Positions 50,558-62,300 of a stretch of DNA of 64,000 nt are shown piece after piece; positions within the stretch are counted from its first letter, which is position 1; the number at the start of each line of letters is the position of its first letter. The notes below the pieces were generated by a model. It did no database searches and had not been told where the DNA came from. It worked only from the letters and a program-made list of their open reading frames with translations. The translations under genes and the position numbers were made by a program. The stretch covers positions 110,723 to 174,722 of the forward strand of contig CAZBJX010000001.1 in NCBI GenBank assembly GCA_964492335.1, read 5' to 3'. The stretch is from JAFGCL01 sp964492335. Lineage in GTDB: Bacteria; Chloroflexota; Dehalococcoidia; UBA2247; RBG-13-53-26.

Positions 50558-51109
50558 TCAGCAGATGAAGCGGGGGGCCACCCTGCCCGCCGGGGTGAAC
50601 TCCACCCCCTCCAGCTCCAGCAGGGCCCGCTTCAGGCTGGCCCCTCCCCGGAACCCGCCGGGGTGGCCGTCCGCCCTGACGGTGCGGTGGCAGGGGATGA
50701 TGATGGGGAAGGGGTTTCGGGCCAGGGCCGTGCCCACGGCCCTGGCGGCGCCCGGGGCGCCCATGCCCGCGGCAATGCGCCCGTAGGTGCTCACCCGGCC
50801 TCGCGGTATGCCATATTCGGCCAGCAGGGTCCTCCTCTGGAAGCCGGAGCACTGCCCGAGGTCGATGAGGCTTGCCGGCAGGTACGCCGGCTCGCCGGCC
50901 AGGAAGCGGCGCATTCGGTCCGCCAGCGCCTCGATGTCGGGGTCCGAAGGGGCGGCTGCGCCGCCGGGGGCCGGGGAACGCCTCTTCCTGCCTGGCTCTC
51001 CGGGGAGGAGCACCCGGACCACCCTGGGGCCATCGGTGCCGTCCCGCCAGAGGATGGCGAACTCACCGAGGTCCGAGTGAATGCCGACGCGGTAGAGGTC
51101 CGGTCTCAC
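50558..51109 (-). CDS. ogt: Methylated-DNA--protein-cysteine methyltransferase
   Basis: 183 residues from GTG at 51109. The active-site PCHR motif (FPIIIPCHRTVR), the preceding RAVGTALARNP arginine-finger region and the recognition helix (GRVSTYGRIA) define the Ogt/MGMT family. It repairs O6-alkylguanine by transferring the alkyl group to its own cysteine. A low-complexity basic/Pro-Ala stretch near residues 38-55 is an insertion in the N-terminal domain. The spacer 50438-50557 holds nothing recognisable. Confidence 0.92.
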   Translation of the reverse strand: MRPDLYRVGIHSDLGEFAILWRDGTDGPRVVRVLLPGEPGRKRRSPAPGGAAAPSDPDIEALADRMRRFLAGEPAYLPASLIDLGQCSGFQRRTLLAEYGIPRGRVSTYGRIAAGMGAPGAARAVGTALARNPFPIIIPCHRTVRADGHPGGFRGGASLKRALLELEGVEFTPAGRVAPRFIC

Positions 51110-51269
51110 GGCTTGCTCCAGTCCGTATTGTGGGGGCGCCCGCCCTGATCGGTGGGCAACGGTGGGCCCGGGCCCCCAGTATATGCACTCTCTCCCGGGG
51201 CCGTCAACCGCGGCGGTGGGACGGAGACCGTCGGTGCCCCCCGTCCGGCCTGACGGTGCGGCGCCTGGT

Positions 51270-51298
51270 TTGTTAGCCCGCGGGGGTTCGAGTAGAAT
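51270..51298 (+). promoter_or_regulatory. polA promoter
   Basis: TTGTTA (51270-51275), 17-nt spacer, TAGAAT (51293-51298). The -10 lies 5 nt before an in-frame GTG (51304), which therefore cannot be the translated start with a normal leader. Confidence 0.5.
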
Positions 51299-51327
51299 AG
51301 GGCGTGAGCCGCAAGGAGGCCGCCCCT

Positions 51328-54030
<2,703 letters not shown>

Positions 54031-54111
54031 TGCTTGCCCGCGGGTGAGGTGTGATGTGCAGCTGAGATGGTCCTGGCCGGGGCGGCGGCTGAGAGGGGGG
54101 GAATCCGGCTG

Positions 54112-55791
54112 ATGGACAAGGCGTGGGACCATGCCACGGACGTGCTGGTGGTGGGGTCCGGTGGCGGGGGAATGACGGCGGCCCTGGCCGCCCGGGACTG
54201 CGGGGCCGAGGCCCTGGTGATCGAGAAGGGCCGCCTCTACGGCGGCTCGACCGCCATGTCCGGAGGCTCCATCTGGGTGCCCTGCAATCATCTGGCCGGG
54301 CAGGCGGGCCTTGCCGACTCGCCGGACGAAGCGCTGGCGTACCTGGCCGCGGTTACCGCCGGCCGGGTCCCCGGGGAGCGCCTGCAGAGCTATGTGAGCG
54401 CCGCCCCGGAGATGGTGCGGTACCTGGAGGAGAAGTCCCGGGTGCACTTCCAGCTGGTGGCGGGCTACTCCGACTACTACCCCGGGCTGCCCGGCTCCCG
54501 GCCGGGGGGCGGCCGCACCATCGAGGCGGTGCCCCTGAACGCCGGGAAGCTGGGCCCCCACCGGGCGCAGATGCAGCCGCTGCCCTGCCAGGCCCGGTTG
54601 CTCGGGAGGATGATGGCCACCGCCGGCGAAGCCCACCGCATGGTGGACTCCTCTCTTCGGGGGCGGGCCGTGGCGGCCGGGATCGTGGGCGCCTACCTCC
54701 TGAACCCATTCCGCTGCCTGGCCAGAACTGACACCCGGCTGACGCTGGGCAACGCCCTGATTGGCCGGCTGCGCCTGTCCCTGGCCGACCGTGGCGTCGG
54801 GCTGTGGCTGGACACGGCCGGAGAGCGCCTGGTGGTCGAGGGGGGCCGCGTGGCCGGGGTAGAGGCTGTGAGGGCCGGGCAGGCCCTGCGCATCAGGGCC
54901 AGGAAGGGCGTCATTCTGGCCGCCGGGGGGTTCGCCCGGGACCGGGCCATGCGGGAGCAGTACCAGCGACCGCCCGTCTCGGATGCCTGGACCGTCGCCT
55001 GCCCGGAGGACCGCGGCGACGCCATCCGCATGGGCCTGGAAGCCGGCGCCCGGGTGGACCTGATGGACGACGCCTGGTGGATGCCCACCAGCGTGGCCCC
55101 CGGGGCCGAGATGCCCTTCATGAGCATAGTCGACCGCTCGCTGCCCGGCTGCATGATCGTTAACCGCCGGGGGAGGCGTTTCACCAATGAGGCCGCGCCC
55201 TACATCGATGTGGTCAAGAGCCAGTACGCCAGCCACGCCAGGGGCGAGGAGGCCATACCGGCCAGCTTCATCATGGACGCCCGTTTTCGCCGGAAGTACC
55301 CTGCCGGGCCCCTCATGCCCGGGACCAGCGGCCGGCAGTTCGTGGCCAGCGGCTACCTGAAGGTGGCGGACACCATTGAGGGGCTGGCCGCGAAGTGCGG
55401 CATCGACCCGGAGGGACTGGCGGACGAGGTGAAGAAGCTCAACGGCTACGCCGCCACGGGCCGGGACCTTGGCTTCCACAAGGGAGAGGCGGCCATCGAC
55501 CGCTTCTATGCCGACCCCTCAGTGCGGCCCAACCCGTGCCTGGCCCCTCTGGACACGCCTCCCTACAGCGCCTTCGAGCTCTGGCCGGGCGACCTGGGCA
55601 CCAAGGGTGGCCTGGTGACCGACAGCCAGGCCCGGGTGCTCGGCCGGGACGGGGCGCCCATGGATGGGCTTTATGCCACGGGCAACTGCTCCGCTTCAGT
55701 GATGGGCCACTCCTATGCCGGGGCGGGGGCCACCATCGGGCCGTCGATGGTCTTCGGCTACATCGCCGCCCGGCGTGCCGCCGGGGCGTAG
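54112..55791 (+). CDS. FAD-dependent 3-ketosteroid dehydrogenase-like / fumarate reductase-type flavoprotein
   Basis: 559 residues from the ATG at 54112; an in-frame ATG at 54067 is possible but adds an unconserved stretch. FAD motif GSGGGGMTAALAARDCG, then LYGGSTAMSGGSIWVPCN. The C-terminus has PGDLGTKGGLVTD, GLYATGNCSASVMG and GPSMVFGYIAA. These closely follow 3-ketosteroid delta1-dehydrogenases and their relatives. It may introduce a double bond next to a keto group in a cyclic substrate. There is no export signal. Alone downstream of polA. Confidence 0.82.
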   Translation: MDKAWDHATDVLVVGSGGGGMTAALAARDCGAEALVIEKGRLYGGSTAMSGGSIWVPCNHLAGQAGLADSPDEALAYLAAVTAGRVPGERLQSYVSAAPEMVRYLEEKSRVHFQLVAGYSDYYPGLPGSRPGGGRTIEAVPLNAGKLGPHRAQMQPLPCQARLLGRMMATAGEAHRMVDSSLRGRAVAAGIVGAYLLNPFRCLARTDTRLTLGNALIGRLRLSLADRGVGLWLDTAGERLVVEGGRVAGVEAVRAGQALRIRARKGVILAAGGFARDRAMREQYQRPPVSDAWTVACPEDRGDAIRMGLEAGARVDLMDDAWWMPTSVAPGAEMPFMSIVDRSLPGCMIVNRRGRRFTNEAAPYIDVVKSQYASHARGEEAIPASFIMDARFRRKYPAGPLMPGTSGRQFVASGYLKVADTIEGLAAKCGIDPEGLADEVKKLNGYAATGRDLGFHKGEAAIDRFYADPSVRPNPCLAPLDTPPYSAFELWPGDLGTKGGLVTDSQARVLGRDGAPMDGLYATGNCSASVMGHSYAGAGATIGPSMVFGYIAARRAAGA

Positions 55792-55820
55792 CGCCGCCCG
55801 GCCCGGGCCCGCCTGCGCTG

Positions 55821-55829
55821 TGCTAGAAT
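55821..55829 (+). promoter_or_regulatory. Extended -10 element for the gene at 55913
   Basis: TGC-TAGAAT (TAGAAT at 55824-55829), identical to the fmt extended -10. No clear -35. The leader would be about 75 nt. Confidence 0.35.
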
Positions 55830-55912
55830 CACGGCAGAGGAACGATGCCGCCCCGGGGCCGCCCCGGGCGACCGCGCCCGTCCTCGCAAGATCGGCTCAG
55901 GAGGCTTAACAG

Positions 55913-56179
55913 ATGTCCAGCGGCAATGGCCGGGTAATCGGCACCATCAAGCGCACCAGGGGTTCCTGCACCGTCGGCCACAAGGTGGGGGACCAGTTCG
56001 AGCTCAGTGGCTACTCCTCGGGTGGCCTCTGCGGGTATTTCTATCACGATATCTTCCCATTCATCATCATGCTGGAGTACGGGGGCGGGTTCCCCTGGGG
56101 GGACCCGGATGTGATGCAGTGGGAGTGCATCGACAAGGCCAACGCGGTGACCATCGAGCTGCGCCGCGTCAGGGGATAG
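55913..56179 (+). CDS. TIGR04076-type small protein
   Basis: 88 residues. The pattern VIGTIKRTRGSCTVGHKVGDQFEL, GLCGYFYHDIFPFI and a C-terminal WECIDKANAVTIELRR matches the small TIGR04076 family found in many anaerobes, whose function is unknown. Three cysteines (in GSC, GLC and WEC) are at conserved positions and could bind metal. It starts at the ATG at 55913 with GGAGG upstream. Stand-alone gene. Confidence 0.8.
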   Translation: MSSGNGRVIGTIKRTRGSCTVGHKVGDQFELSGYSSGGLCGYFYHDIFPFIIMLEYGGGFPWGDPDVMQWECIDKANAVTIELRRVRG

Positions 56180-56215
56180 GCCGCGGTCGCGGGCGGCGGC
56201 CGAGATATCGCATGG

Positions 56216-56450
56216 CTAAGTAGTCCGACACGCCCCAAATACGGTGTCCCCCGCAGCGAAATACGTAGTCCAGTGGATGTCCGGCCGCGCCGGATTATGG
56301 CATCATAGATGCAGATGAAGGATATGCCGGGGAGCCAGAGACACGCACGCCGAACGCCGGAGGGCGTCGGCAAGCTGAAAGGTCCTGGCCGCGCCCGGTG
56401 AGGTGCCGGCGAAACCGGTGCAAGTCCGGCAGCGGAGAAGGAGGAGATCC
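56216..56450 (+). other. Structured 5' region ahead of a small gene
   Basis: 271 nt (56180-56450) without a gene. It contains the imperfect direct repeat AAATACGGTGTCC / AAATACGTAGTCC (56237-56249, 56259-56271), with GTAGTCC also at 56220-56226. Then nested hairpins: a stem around ACGCCGAACGCCGGAGGGCG (near 56346-56370), and TGCCGG (56404-56409) pairing with CCGGCA (56426-56431) around a CGAAACCGGTGCAAGT loop. That last part resembles the GGUGnAAnUCC portion of cobalamin riboswitches or group II intron RNA, but the other conserved boxes are not found. It ends just before the ribosome-binding site of 56451. Confidence 0.4.
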
Positions 56451-56642
56451 ATGACGACTGAAGAAGCAAAGGGCGTAGCGACCTACAGCAACATTGTGGG
56501 CCATCTGCTGGCCCTGCGGGATGAGGCCCGGAAGACCAGCCGCGAGGAAGCCGCGGTCATCGAGGGCATCATCTCCGATGTCATGGCGGTTCAGATGCGC
56601 GAAGGCTACGCGAACGTGTCGCTGGCCGGCTCCCGCAACTAG
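56451..56642 (+). CDS. Small helical protein, unknown
   Basis: 63 residues from the ATG at 56451, directly behind AAGGAGGAGA. Predicted two-helix, charged, no cysteines and no membrane segment. It has a long structured leader and a strong terminator, so it is a separate, probably regulated, transcription unit. No family recognised. Confidence 0.6.
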   Translation: MTTEEAKGVATYSNIVGHLLALRDEARKTSREEAAVIEGIISDVMAVQMREGYANVSLAGSRN

Positions 56643-56718
56643 CCCGGCGCCCGGCCTTTGCCAGGCCCCGGTGACAGTCAAGCACTATCGAGTCTCGTCT
56701 CTCGCATCCTCACTCAAC

Positions 56719-56743
56719 GGGCCGGCGCCCATGGCGCCGGCCC
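56719..56743 (+). terminator. Strong GC hairpin terminator
   Basis: A perfect 11-bp stem, GGGCCGGCGCC (56719-56729) with GGCGCCGGCCC (56733-56743), loop CAT, followed by TTCCTC. Located 77 nt after the small gene's stop. Rest of 56643-56800 shows nothing else. Confidence 0.6.
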
Positions 56744-56803
56744 TTCCTCATGCCGTCCGCCCCGCCCGCGAGGGCCCGGGCCCCTTTACGTGCGGGGCCG
56801 GGA

Positions 56804-56812
56804 TGCTATAAT
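56804..56812 (+). promoter_or_regulatory. Consensus extended -10 promoter
   Basis: TGC-TATAAT (56804-56812), a perfect extended -10, with TTTACG (56785-56790) 16 nt upstream as weak -35. It precedes the three-gene unit starting at 56869. Confidence 0.6.
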
Positions 56813-56868
56813 TCCACAGGGAGGAAGGGGCCCGGCCGGGACCGGGCGGGCCCCGACAAGGAGGCGCG

Positions 56869-57336
56869 TTGACCCGGGACGAGGCTCAGGACATTCTCAA
56901 CCAGGCATTCGGGCTGCCCGACGTGGTGCGCAAGTACGCCGCCATGGGGGCGCTGGACGGGCTGCAGGAGTCCCTCAAGTACTGGGACTGGGCCGGGGGA
57001 ATGCAGGAGAAGGCGCCTTCGGGCGCCAGGTGGTGGGACTACGAGAACGAGAAGACCCTGGCCTACGTCCTGATGGGCATGTTCTGCTGGCGGCTCCTGG
57101 GGCACGAGGAGTACCCGCCGCTGCCCGAGGCCGGCCCCGATGTGCTGGCGGACTTGCACGCGCATCTCTGCCTGTGGTCCAGGAGCCTCATTCTGGACCA
57201 CGTGCACCGCTGGGTGAGCCGGGGCGGGGCCCCGGTGTGCGGCATCTGCGGCGAGAAGCGCTTCGACCCGCAGCCCATGGTGGACCGGGCGCGCCGCATG
57301 CTGCAGGAGAGGGGTGGTGCAGAGCGTCTCCAGTAG
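56869..57336 (+). CDS. Unknown protein preceding dCMP deaminase
   Basis: 155 residues starting with TTG at 56869, supported by AAGGAGG at good spacing and a consensus promoter. Helical and tryptophan-rich (YWDWAGG, RWWDYENEK), with a single CGICGEK pair near the C-terminus that might bind zinc with His residues of HAHLCLW or HVHRW. It lies 12 nt before the dCMP deaminase gene, so it is cotranscribed. No family recognised. Confidence 0.7.
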   Translation: MTRDEAQDILNQAFGLPDVVRKYAAMGALDGLQESLKYWDWAGGMQEKAPSGARWWDYENEKTLAYVLMGMFCWRLLGHEEYPPLPEAGPDVLADLHAHLCLWSRSLILDHVHRWVSRGGAPVCGICGEKRFDPQPMVDRARRMLQERGGAERLQ

Positions 57337-57348
57337 AGGGGGTGAGCA

Positions 57349-57906
57349 GTGACTACTCGCTGGCCCAGGGTGAAGAGGCCGGACAAGTTCGAGCATTTCC
57401 TGAATCGGGCCGAGGTGGTGTCGGAAATGAGCACCTGCCTGCGGCGGAAGATAGGGGCGATCATCGTCAGCAGAGACGGCGTGGAGCTCAGCTCGGGGTA
57501 CGTGGGCTCCCCCCGGGGGACTGACCACTGCATCGACACCGGCATCTGCCTGAGGCGGGAGCTCAACATCGGCCCCGGTGAGCGGTACGAGCTTTGCCGC
57601 AGCGTCCACGCCGAGCAGAACGCCATCATCAACGCCGCCAGGACCGGCGTCAGCATAGTCGACGGGGAGATGTACCTCTCCAGCGAGAGGTACCAGGACG
57701 CCTATGACCGCAGCCGGGGGGAGCAGGAGCGTATCTACGGGCCCTGCATGATCTGCAAGAAGCTGATCATCAACGCCGGCATAGCCAGGGTGCACATGAG
57801 AGAGAAGGGCGTCGGGGTCAGGAGCTACGACCTCCATGAGCTGAAGGGCCTCCTGGCCCAGGAGGAAGAGAGCATCAGCCAGGCCCTTCGGCCGGGGGCG
57901 GGCTGA
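57349..57906 (+). CDS. Deoxycytidylate deaminase family (ComEB-like)
   Basis: 185 residues from GTG at 57349. The zinc/catalytic motifs are CRSVHAEQNAI (His-Ala-Glu) and GPCMICKKLIINAG (PCxxC). It converts dCMP to dUMP for thymidylate synthesis. Additional cysteines in TDHCIDTGICLRR resemble the second zinc site of T4-type enzymes. Its stop overlaps the next start (TGATG). Confidence 0.9.
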   Translation: MTTRWPRVKRPDKFEHFLNRAEVVSEMSTCLRRKIGAIIVSRDGVELSSGYVGSPRGTDHCIDTGICLRRELNIGPGERYELCRSVHAEQNAIINAARTGVSIVDGEMYLSSERYQDAYDRSRGEQERIYGPCMICKKLIINAGIARVHMREKGVGVRSYDLHELKGLLAQEEESISQALRPGAG

Positions 57907-58469
57907 TGGGCGGCCGCCAGCGGCCGACGAGGGTGGCGGCCATCGTGGGCATGGCCGGATCGGGCAAGTCGGAGGCGGCCCGGGTCTTCGAGGGCAGCGG
58001 CTTCGCCAGGGTGCGGTTCGGGGACATCACCGACAACGAAGTCAGGCGCAGGGGCCTCCCCCTCAACGAGCAGAACGAGCGGCTGGTGCGACAGGAGATG
58101 AGGGCCGAGCACGGCATGGCGGCCTATGCCCTGCTGAGCCTTCCGGCGATCGACCGCATACTGGAGTCGGGGGATGCCGTGGTGGATGGCCTCTACTCGT
58201 GGGAGGAGTACACCCTGATGAAGCAGCGCTACGGAGAGCGCTTCGTGGTGGTGGCGGTGTGGGCCTCCCCCCGGTCCCGGTACCGGAGGCTGGCGGCCCG
58301 CCCCGTGAGGCCGCTGACCCCCGGGGAGGCGGCCAGCCGCGATGTGGCGGAGATAGAGGGCCTGGCCAAGGGTGGCCCGATCGCCATGGCCGACTTCACC
58401 ATCGTCAACGAGGCCTCCCTGGAGGCCCTGGAGGCCCAGGCCCGCAAGGTGGTCTCCGGCCTGCGCTAG
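57906..58469 (+). CDS. UPF0200-like P-loop NTPase/kinase
   Basis: 187 residues: P-loop GMAGSGKSEAARVFE, then FGDITDNEVRRRGLPLNEQNE, VVDGLYSWEEYTLMK, WASPRSRYRRLAARP and the C-terminal MADFTIVNEASLEAL. The order matches the mostly archaeal UPF0200/dephospho-CoA-kinase-related group, probably a nucleotide or nucleoside kinase. The overlap with dCMP deaminase suggests a role in nucleotide metabolism. Confidence 0.8.
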   Translation: MGGRQRPTRVAAIVGMAGSGKSEAARVFEGSGFARVRFGDITDNEVRRRGLPLNEQNERLVRQEMRAEHGMAAYALLSLPAIDRILESGDAVVDGLYSWEEYTLMKQRYGERFVVVAVWASPRSRYRRLAARPVRPLTPGEAASRDVAEIEGLAKGGPIAMADFTIVNEASLEALEAQARKVVSGLR

Positions 58470-58496
58470 AAGGGCGCCGCCGGCGATGCCTGTCGG

Positions 58497-58940
58497 TCAC
58501 TTGACGCGCTTGACGTACTCCACCAGGTGCCCGAGCTCGAAGCCCAGGCCCAGCAGCATCCTCTCGAAGGCCTCGTTGTGGGGGATCAAGAGGCGGGACG
58601 GGATCCGGCTGATGTCGCAGACGTCGACGAACGCCCTGAGCAGTGCCTTGCCGATGCCCCGGCCCTGGTAGTCCGGGTCGACGCCCACCACGGTGACCCA
58701 GCCGCTGACCGGCAGGGAGTACTCCGGGCCACCCATGGCGCCGATCAGAAAGCCCACTGTCCGCCCTTCGATCTCGGCGACGAAGGAAAGGGGAGGGTAG
58801 TAGCCCCAGAAGTGGGTGCTGGCCCTGCGCCCCGCGACCCCGGCCCATTCCCGCCCGGTGATCCGCTTGTCCACGTCATCGATGTTGCCGAAGTCCCGCT
58901 CCGTCATGTTGCGGATGGTCAGCCCTGCGACCGGCTCCAT
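58497..58940 (-). CDS. GNAT-family acetyltransferase
   Basis: 147 residues: LTIRNMTERDFGNI at the start, acetyl-CoA motif VDPDYQGRGIGKALL, and a C-terminal NEAFERMLLGLGFELG. Single-domain N-acetyltransferase, substrate unknown. Start at the ATG at 58940. It is convergent with the kinase gene. Confidence 0.88.
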   Translation of the reverse strand: MEPVAGLTIRNMTERDFGNIDDVDKRITGREWAGVAGRRASTHFWGYYPPLSFVAEIEGRTVGFLIGAMGGPEYSLPVSGWVTVVGVDPDYQGRGIGKALLRAFVDVCDISRIPSRLLIPHNEAFERMLLGLGFELGHLVEYVKRVK

Positions 58941-59037
58941 TCGTCCACCTCCGTTCCGGCGGTTGCCCTGTGTTGTCCGATGTCATTGTATCATGTTGGC
59001 CCTGCGCTGGAGACAGCCTGTCTCCTCAGCCGCTGCC

Positions 59038-59220
59038 TCAGCTGAACCCCCCGGGGCCGCACCCGGCGTCCGAGCTGCTGCTGGAGAAAGTGGAGAACAC
59101 CCTCCTGGCGTCCCGGGCGCCGCAGGTGGGGCACTCGATCCCGGAGTCGTCCTCGTCGAACCCGCGGCGGGCCTCGAAGACCCGGCCGCAGTTGCGGCAC
59201 ACGTACTCGTAAAGGGGCAT
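59038..59220 (-). CDS. FmdB-family zinc ribbon protein
   Basis: 60 residues from the ATG at 59220 (GGAGGG upstream). MPLYEYVCRNCGRVFE plus CPTCGA forms the zinc ribbon of the FmdB regulatory protein family, followed by a Ser/Gly-rich tail. Small proteins of this type are common in anaerobes; the role is unknown, perhaps nucleic-acid binding. Confidence 0.9.
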   Translation of the reverse strand: MPLYEYVCRNCGRVFEARRGFDEDDSGIECPTCGARDARRVFSTFSSSSSDAGCGPGGFS

Positions 59221-59349
59221 CGCATCACCCTCCTTCATGGCGTCGATAACACCCATTATCGCACACCGGCGAGGGCTGGTCTGTGACCCCGATCTCTGCG
59301 TGGCCCGGCGCCTCCCGTCCGGCCATCGTCGGCACCCGGCGCGCCGCGG

Positions 59350-62300
59350 CTAGGCCTGTGCTGTGGCCTTCCGTCGCCGCCTGCGGCGGAACAGGAGGAA
59401 GATCAGGAGCAGCAGGAAGAAGCCGAGGGTGGCGGCCCCGGCGGCGGTCCCGCCGATCAGCCACCAGTTGGGGCCGGGCCCCGGTTCCACCGTGAGGACG
59501 TGGGCCAGGGTGGTCCCGCCTTCGAAGACCTCGTCCCCGTCATACGAGGCGGTGATGCGGTGGCTGCCGGCGGACAGGTCGGATGTGGTGAAGGTGGCCG
59601 TGCCGTTCACCAGGCGGGCGGTGCCCAGGGCGGTATCACCGTCCCAGATGGTCACCCTGCCGGTGGCCTTGATATAGGTTACGTTGGCGGTCATCATGAC
59701 CCCGAGGTAGTTGAGGGTCAACGTGCCGATGGCGCCCGAGCGGGTCAGCTTGATGTCGTAGCTGATGGGGTCTCCCCCTTCGGGTAGGTTGGAGACCGAT
59801 GGCGGGGTCACGCTCCAGGCGATGGTGGGGGTGATGGTCACGGTGATGGTCACCGGCTCGCCCCTGGCTGCCTGCGCCGGCGATGCGGTGATGCTCCACA
59901 CAGTGGCGATCCTGTCCACGGTGAGCGCGCCGTTGACGTAGGTTACGGCGTAGTTGTCCAGCCCCTGGCCGATGGCGCCGCTGGGCACGATGTCGTACGT
60001 TCCGCCCGGGGCGGCGGCCTCGGCGCCGGGACTGGTCAGGGTCACCAGCAGGACCCGGTCGCCGTTGACCAGGCCGCTGGCGCTGAACTCCGTTCCGGTC
60101 AGGGTGGCCGTGGTGCCGCCCGACTTGGTGCTGCTGCTGGCGGTGATCTGCAGGGCCCTGGGGGTGACGGTGAGCACGCCGCTGGCATAGCTGACGTGGT
60201 AGCTGTCCAGGCCAGTCCCCACGGCGGCGCTGGCCCTGATGTCCCAGGCGCCGGCGGCGGCCTCCGCGCCGGCGCCGGCGCTGGTGAGGGTGACGCTGGT
60301 CACCGTATCCCCGCCTTCCAGGCCGGTGACGGTGAACTCGGTGCCGGCGAAGGTCAGGTTTTCGCCGTAGACTTTGCTGGCGCTGCCGGCAGTGATGATG
60401 ATGCCCTTCTTCACCTGGAGCGAGCCGTTGGCGAAGACCACGTTGTAGTTGCCCAGGCCGGTCCCGATGGCGTCCGATGGCACGATGGCGTAGCCGCCCA
60501 CCGGCGCGGAGGCCCCGGCCCCGGCGCTGGTGAGGGTCACGCTGGCGACGGTGTCCGAGTTGGCCAGGCCCGCCGGGGTGAACTCCTTCCCGGTGAAGGC
60601 CAGCGCCTCGCCGCAGGGCTTGGTGAGGTTGTCGGCGGTGATCGTCAGGCCCCGGGGGTCGACGGTCAGTATGCCGTTGGAATAGGCGATGGAGTACTTG
60701 GACAGGCCGGTCCCGGTGGCGGCGGCGATGACGATGGTGTAGGAGCCCGTGGCGGCGCCGGCGCCGGCCCCGGCGCTGCTGAGGGCGACGCTGTCCACCC
60801 AGTCCCCGGCCTGCAGCCCGGTGACGGTGAACTCGGTGCCGGCAAAGGTCAGGTTGTCGCCGTAGACCTTGGCGGCGCTGTTGGCGGTGATGGTCAGGGC
60901 GTGGATGCTCACGGTCAGCGTGCCGTTCTTGTAGGTGATGGAGTAGTTGGACAGGCCGGTGCCGACGGCGTTGCTGGCCACGATGTCATAGGTCCCCTTG
61001 GCGGCGGCGGCCCCGGCCCCGGGGCTGAAGAGGGTCACGCTGGCGACGGTGTCGGCGTTGACCAGGCCGGCCGTCGTGAACTCGGTCCCGGCGAAGATGA
61101 GCGTGTCGCCATATGTCTTGGTGGCGTTGCTGGCGATGATCACCAGGTTCTTGGGGCCGACGGTCAGGATGCCGTTGGCATAGACGATGGTGTACTTCTC
61201 CAGGCCGGTGCCGACGGCGTTGCCGGCGACGATGTCATAGGTCTCCGCGGCGGCGGAGGCCCCGGCCCCGGCGCTGGTCAGGGTGACGCTGTCCACCGAG
61301 TCACCGGCCTGCAGGCCGGTGACGGTGAACTCGGTGCCGGTGAACGTATAGGTGGCGCCGTAGGTCTTGCTGGCGCCCGCGGCGGTGATGGTGAGGCCGT
61401 AGGTGCTCACGGTCAGGGTGCCGTTCTTGTAGGTGATGGAGTAGTTGGACAGGCCGGTGCCGACGGCGTTGCTGGCCACGATGTCATAGGTCCCCTTGGG
61501 GGCGGGGGCCGCGGCGCCGGCGCTGGTCAGGGTGACGCTGGCGACGGCGTCGGAGTAGGCCAGGCCGACAGCCGTGAACTCATCGCCCGCGAAGGTCAGG
61601 GTGTCGCCCTGGGTCTTGGCCTGGTCCCTGGCGGTGATGGCCAGGGCCTTCGGGCTGATGGTCAGGCTGGCGCCCGTGTAGCTCAGGGTGTAGCTGCTGG
61701 AGAGGGAGAGCGTCCCCTGGTTGATGGCATATGTCCCCACGCCCTGGCCGGCCTCGCGGCCAAGCGCGCCCTTGAAGCTGTCGCCGGCCACCAGGGCCGG
61801 GCTGCAGGTGTAGGTCAGGGCCGGATCGGACTGGCCGTAGACCTTGCTGTTGTCGGCGGCGGTCACCGTGATGGCCAGGGGGTTGACGTTGATGGCGGCC
61901 CGGGCCTGGGCCGTGTTGTAGTTGGCGATATCGGATGGGGTGAAGTCGGCGTGCAGGGCCTGCCCGCTGCCCGCGGGCAGCAGTGCCCCGGCTGCCGGGG
62001 TGTAGACGAAGGTGCCGGGCACGGAGGCGGTGGCATTGAGCTGGGTGGCGCCCAGAGCAGTGCCGTATGTGATATCGGCCGGGTCGGCCCAGGTGATGAC
62101 GGGCGTCCCCCTGGCGATGGCGATGGTCAGGGCCTTGGTGGCGCTGGCAGCGGCGCTGTCCGTCACCCTGAAGGTGATGTCGGCGGGGCCCCCGGCCGCA
62201 GTGGGCGTGCCAGTGATGGCGCCGGTGGCGCCGTCAAGAGCCAGCCCGGCGGGCAGGGAACCGGAGTCTATGGACCACGCATACGGGGGGGTGCCGCCGG

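Noticed and set aside
56380..56445. Cobalamin riboswitch
   Set aside because: Only the GGUGCAAGUCC part fits; the expected 3' B12 box and CCCGC-ACUG segment are missing, so I list it only as a structured region.
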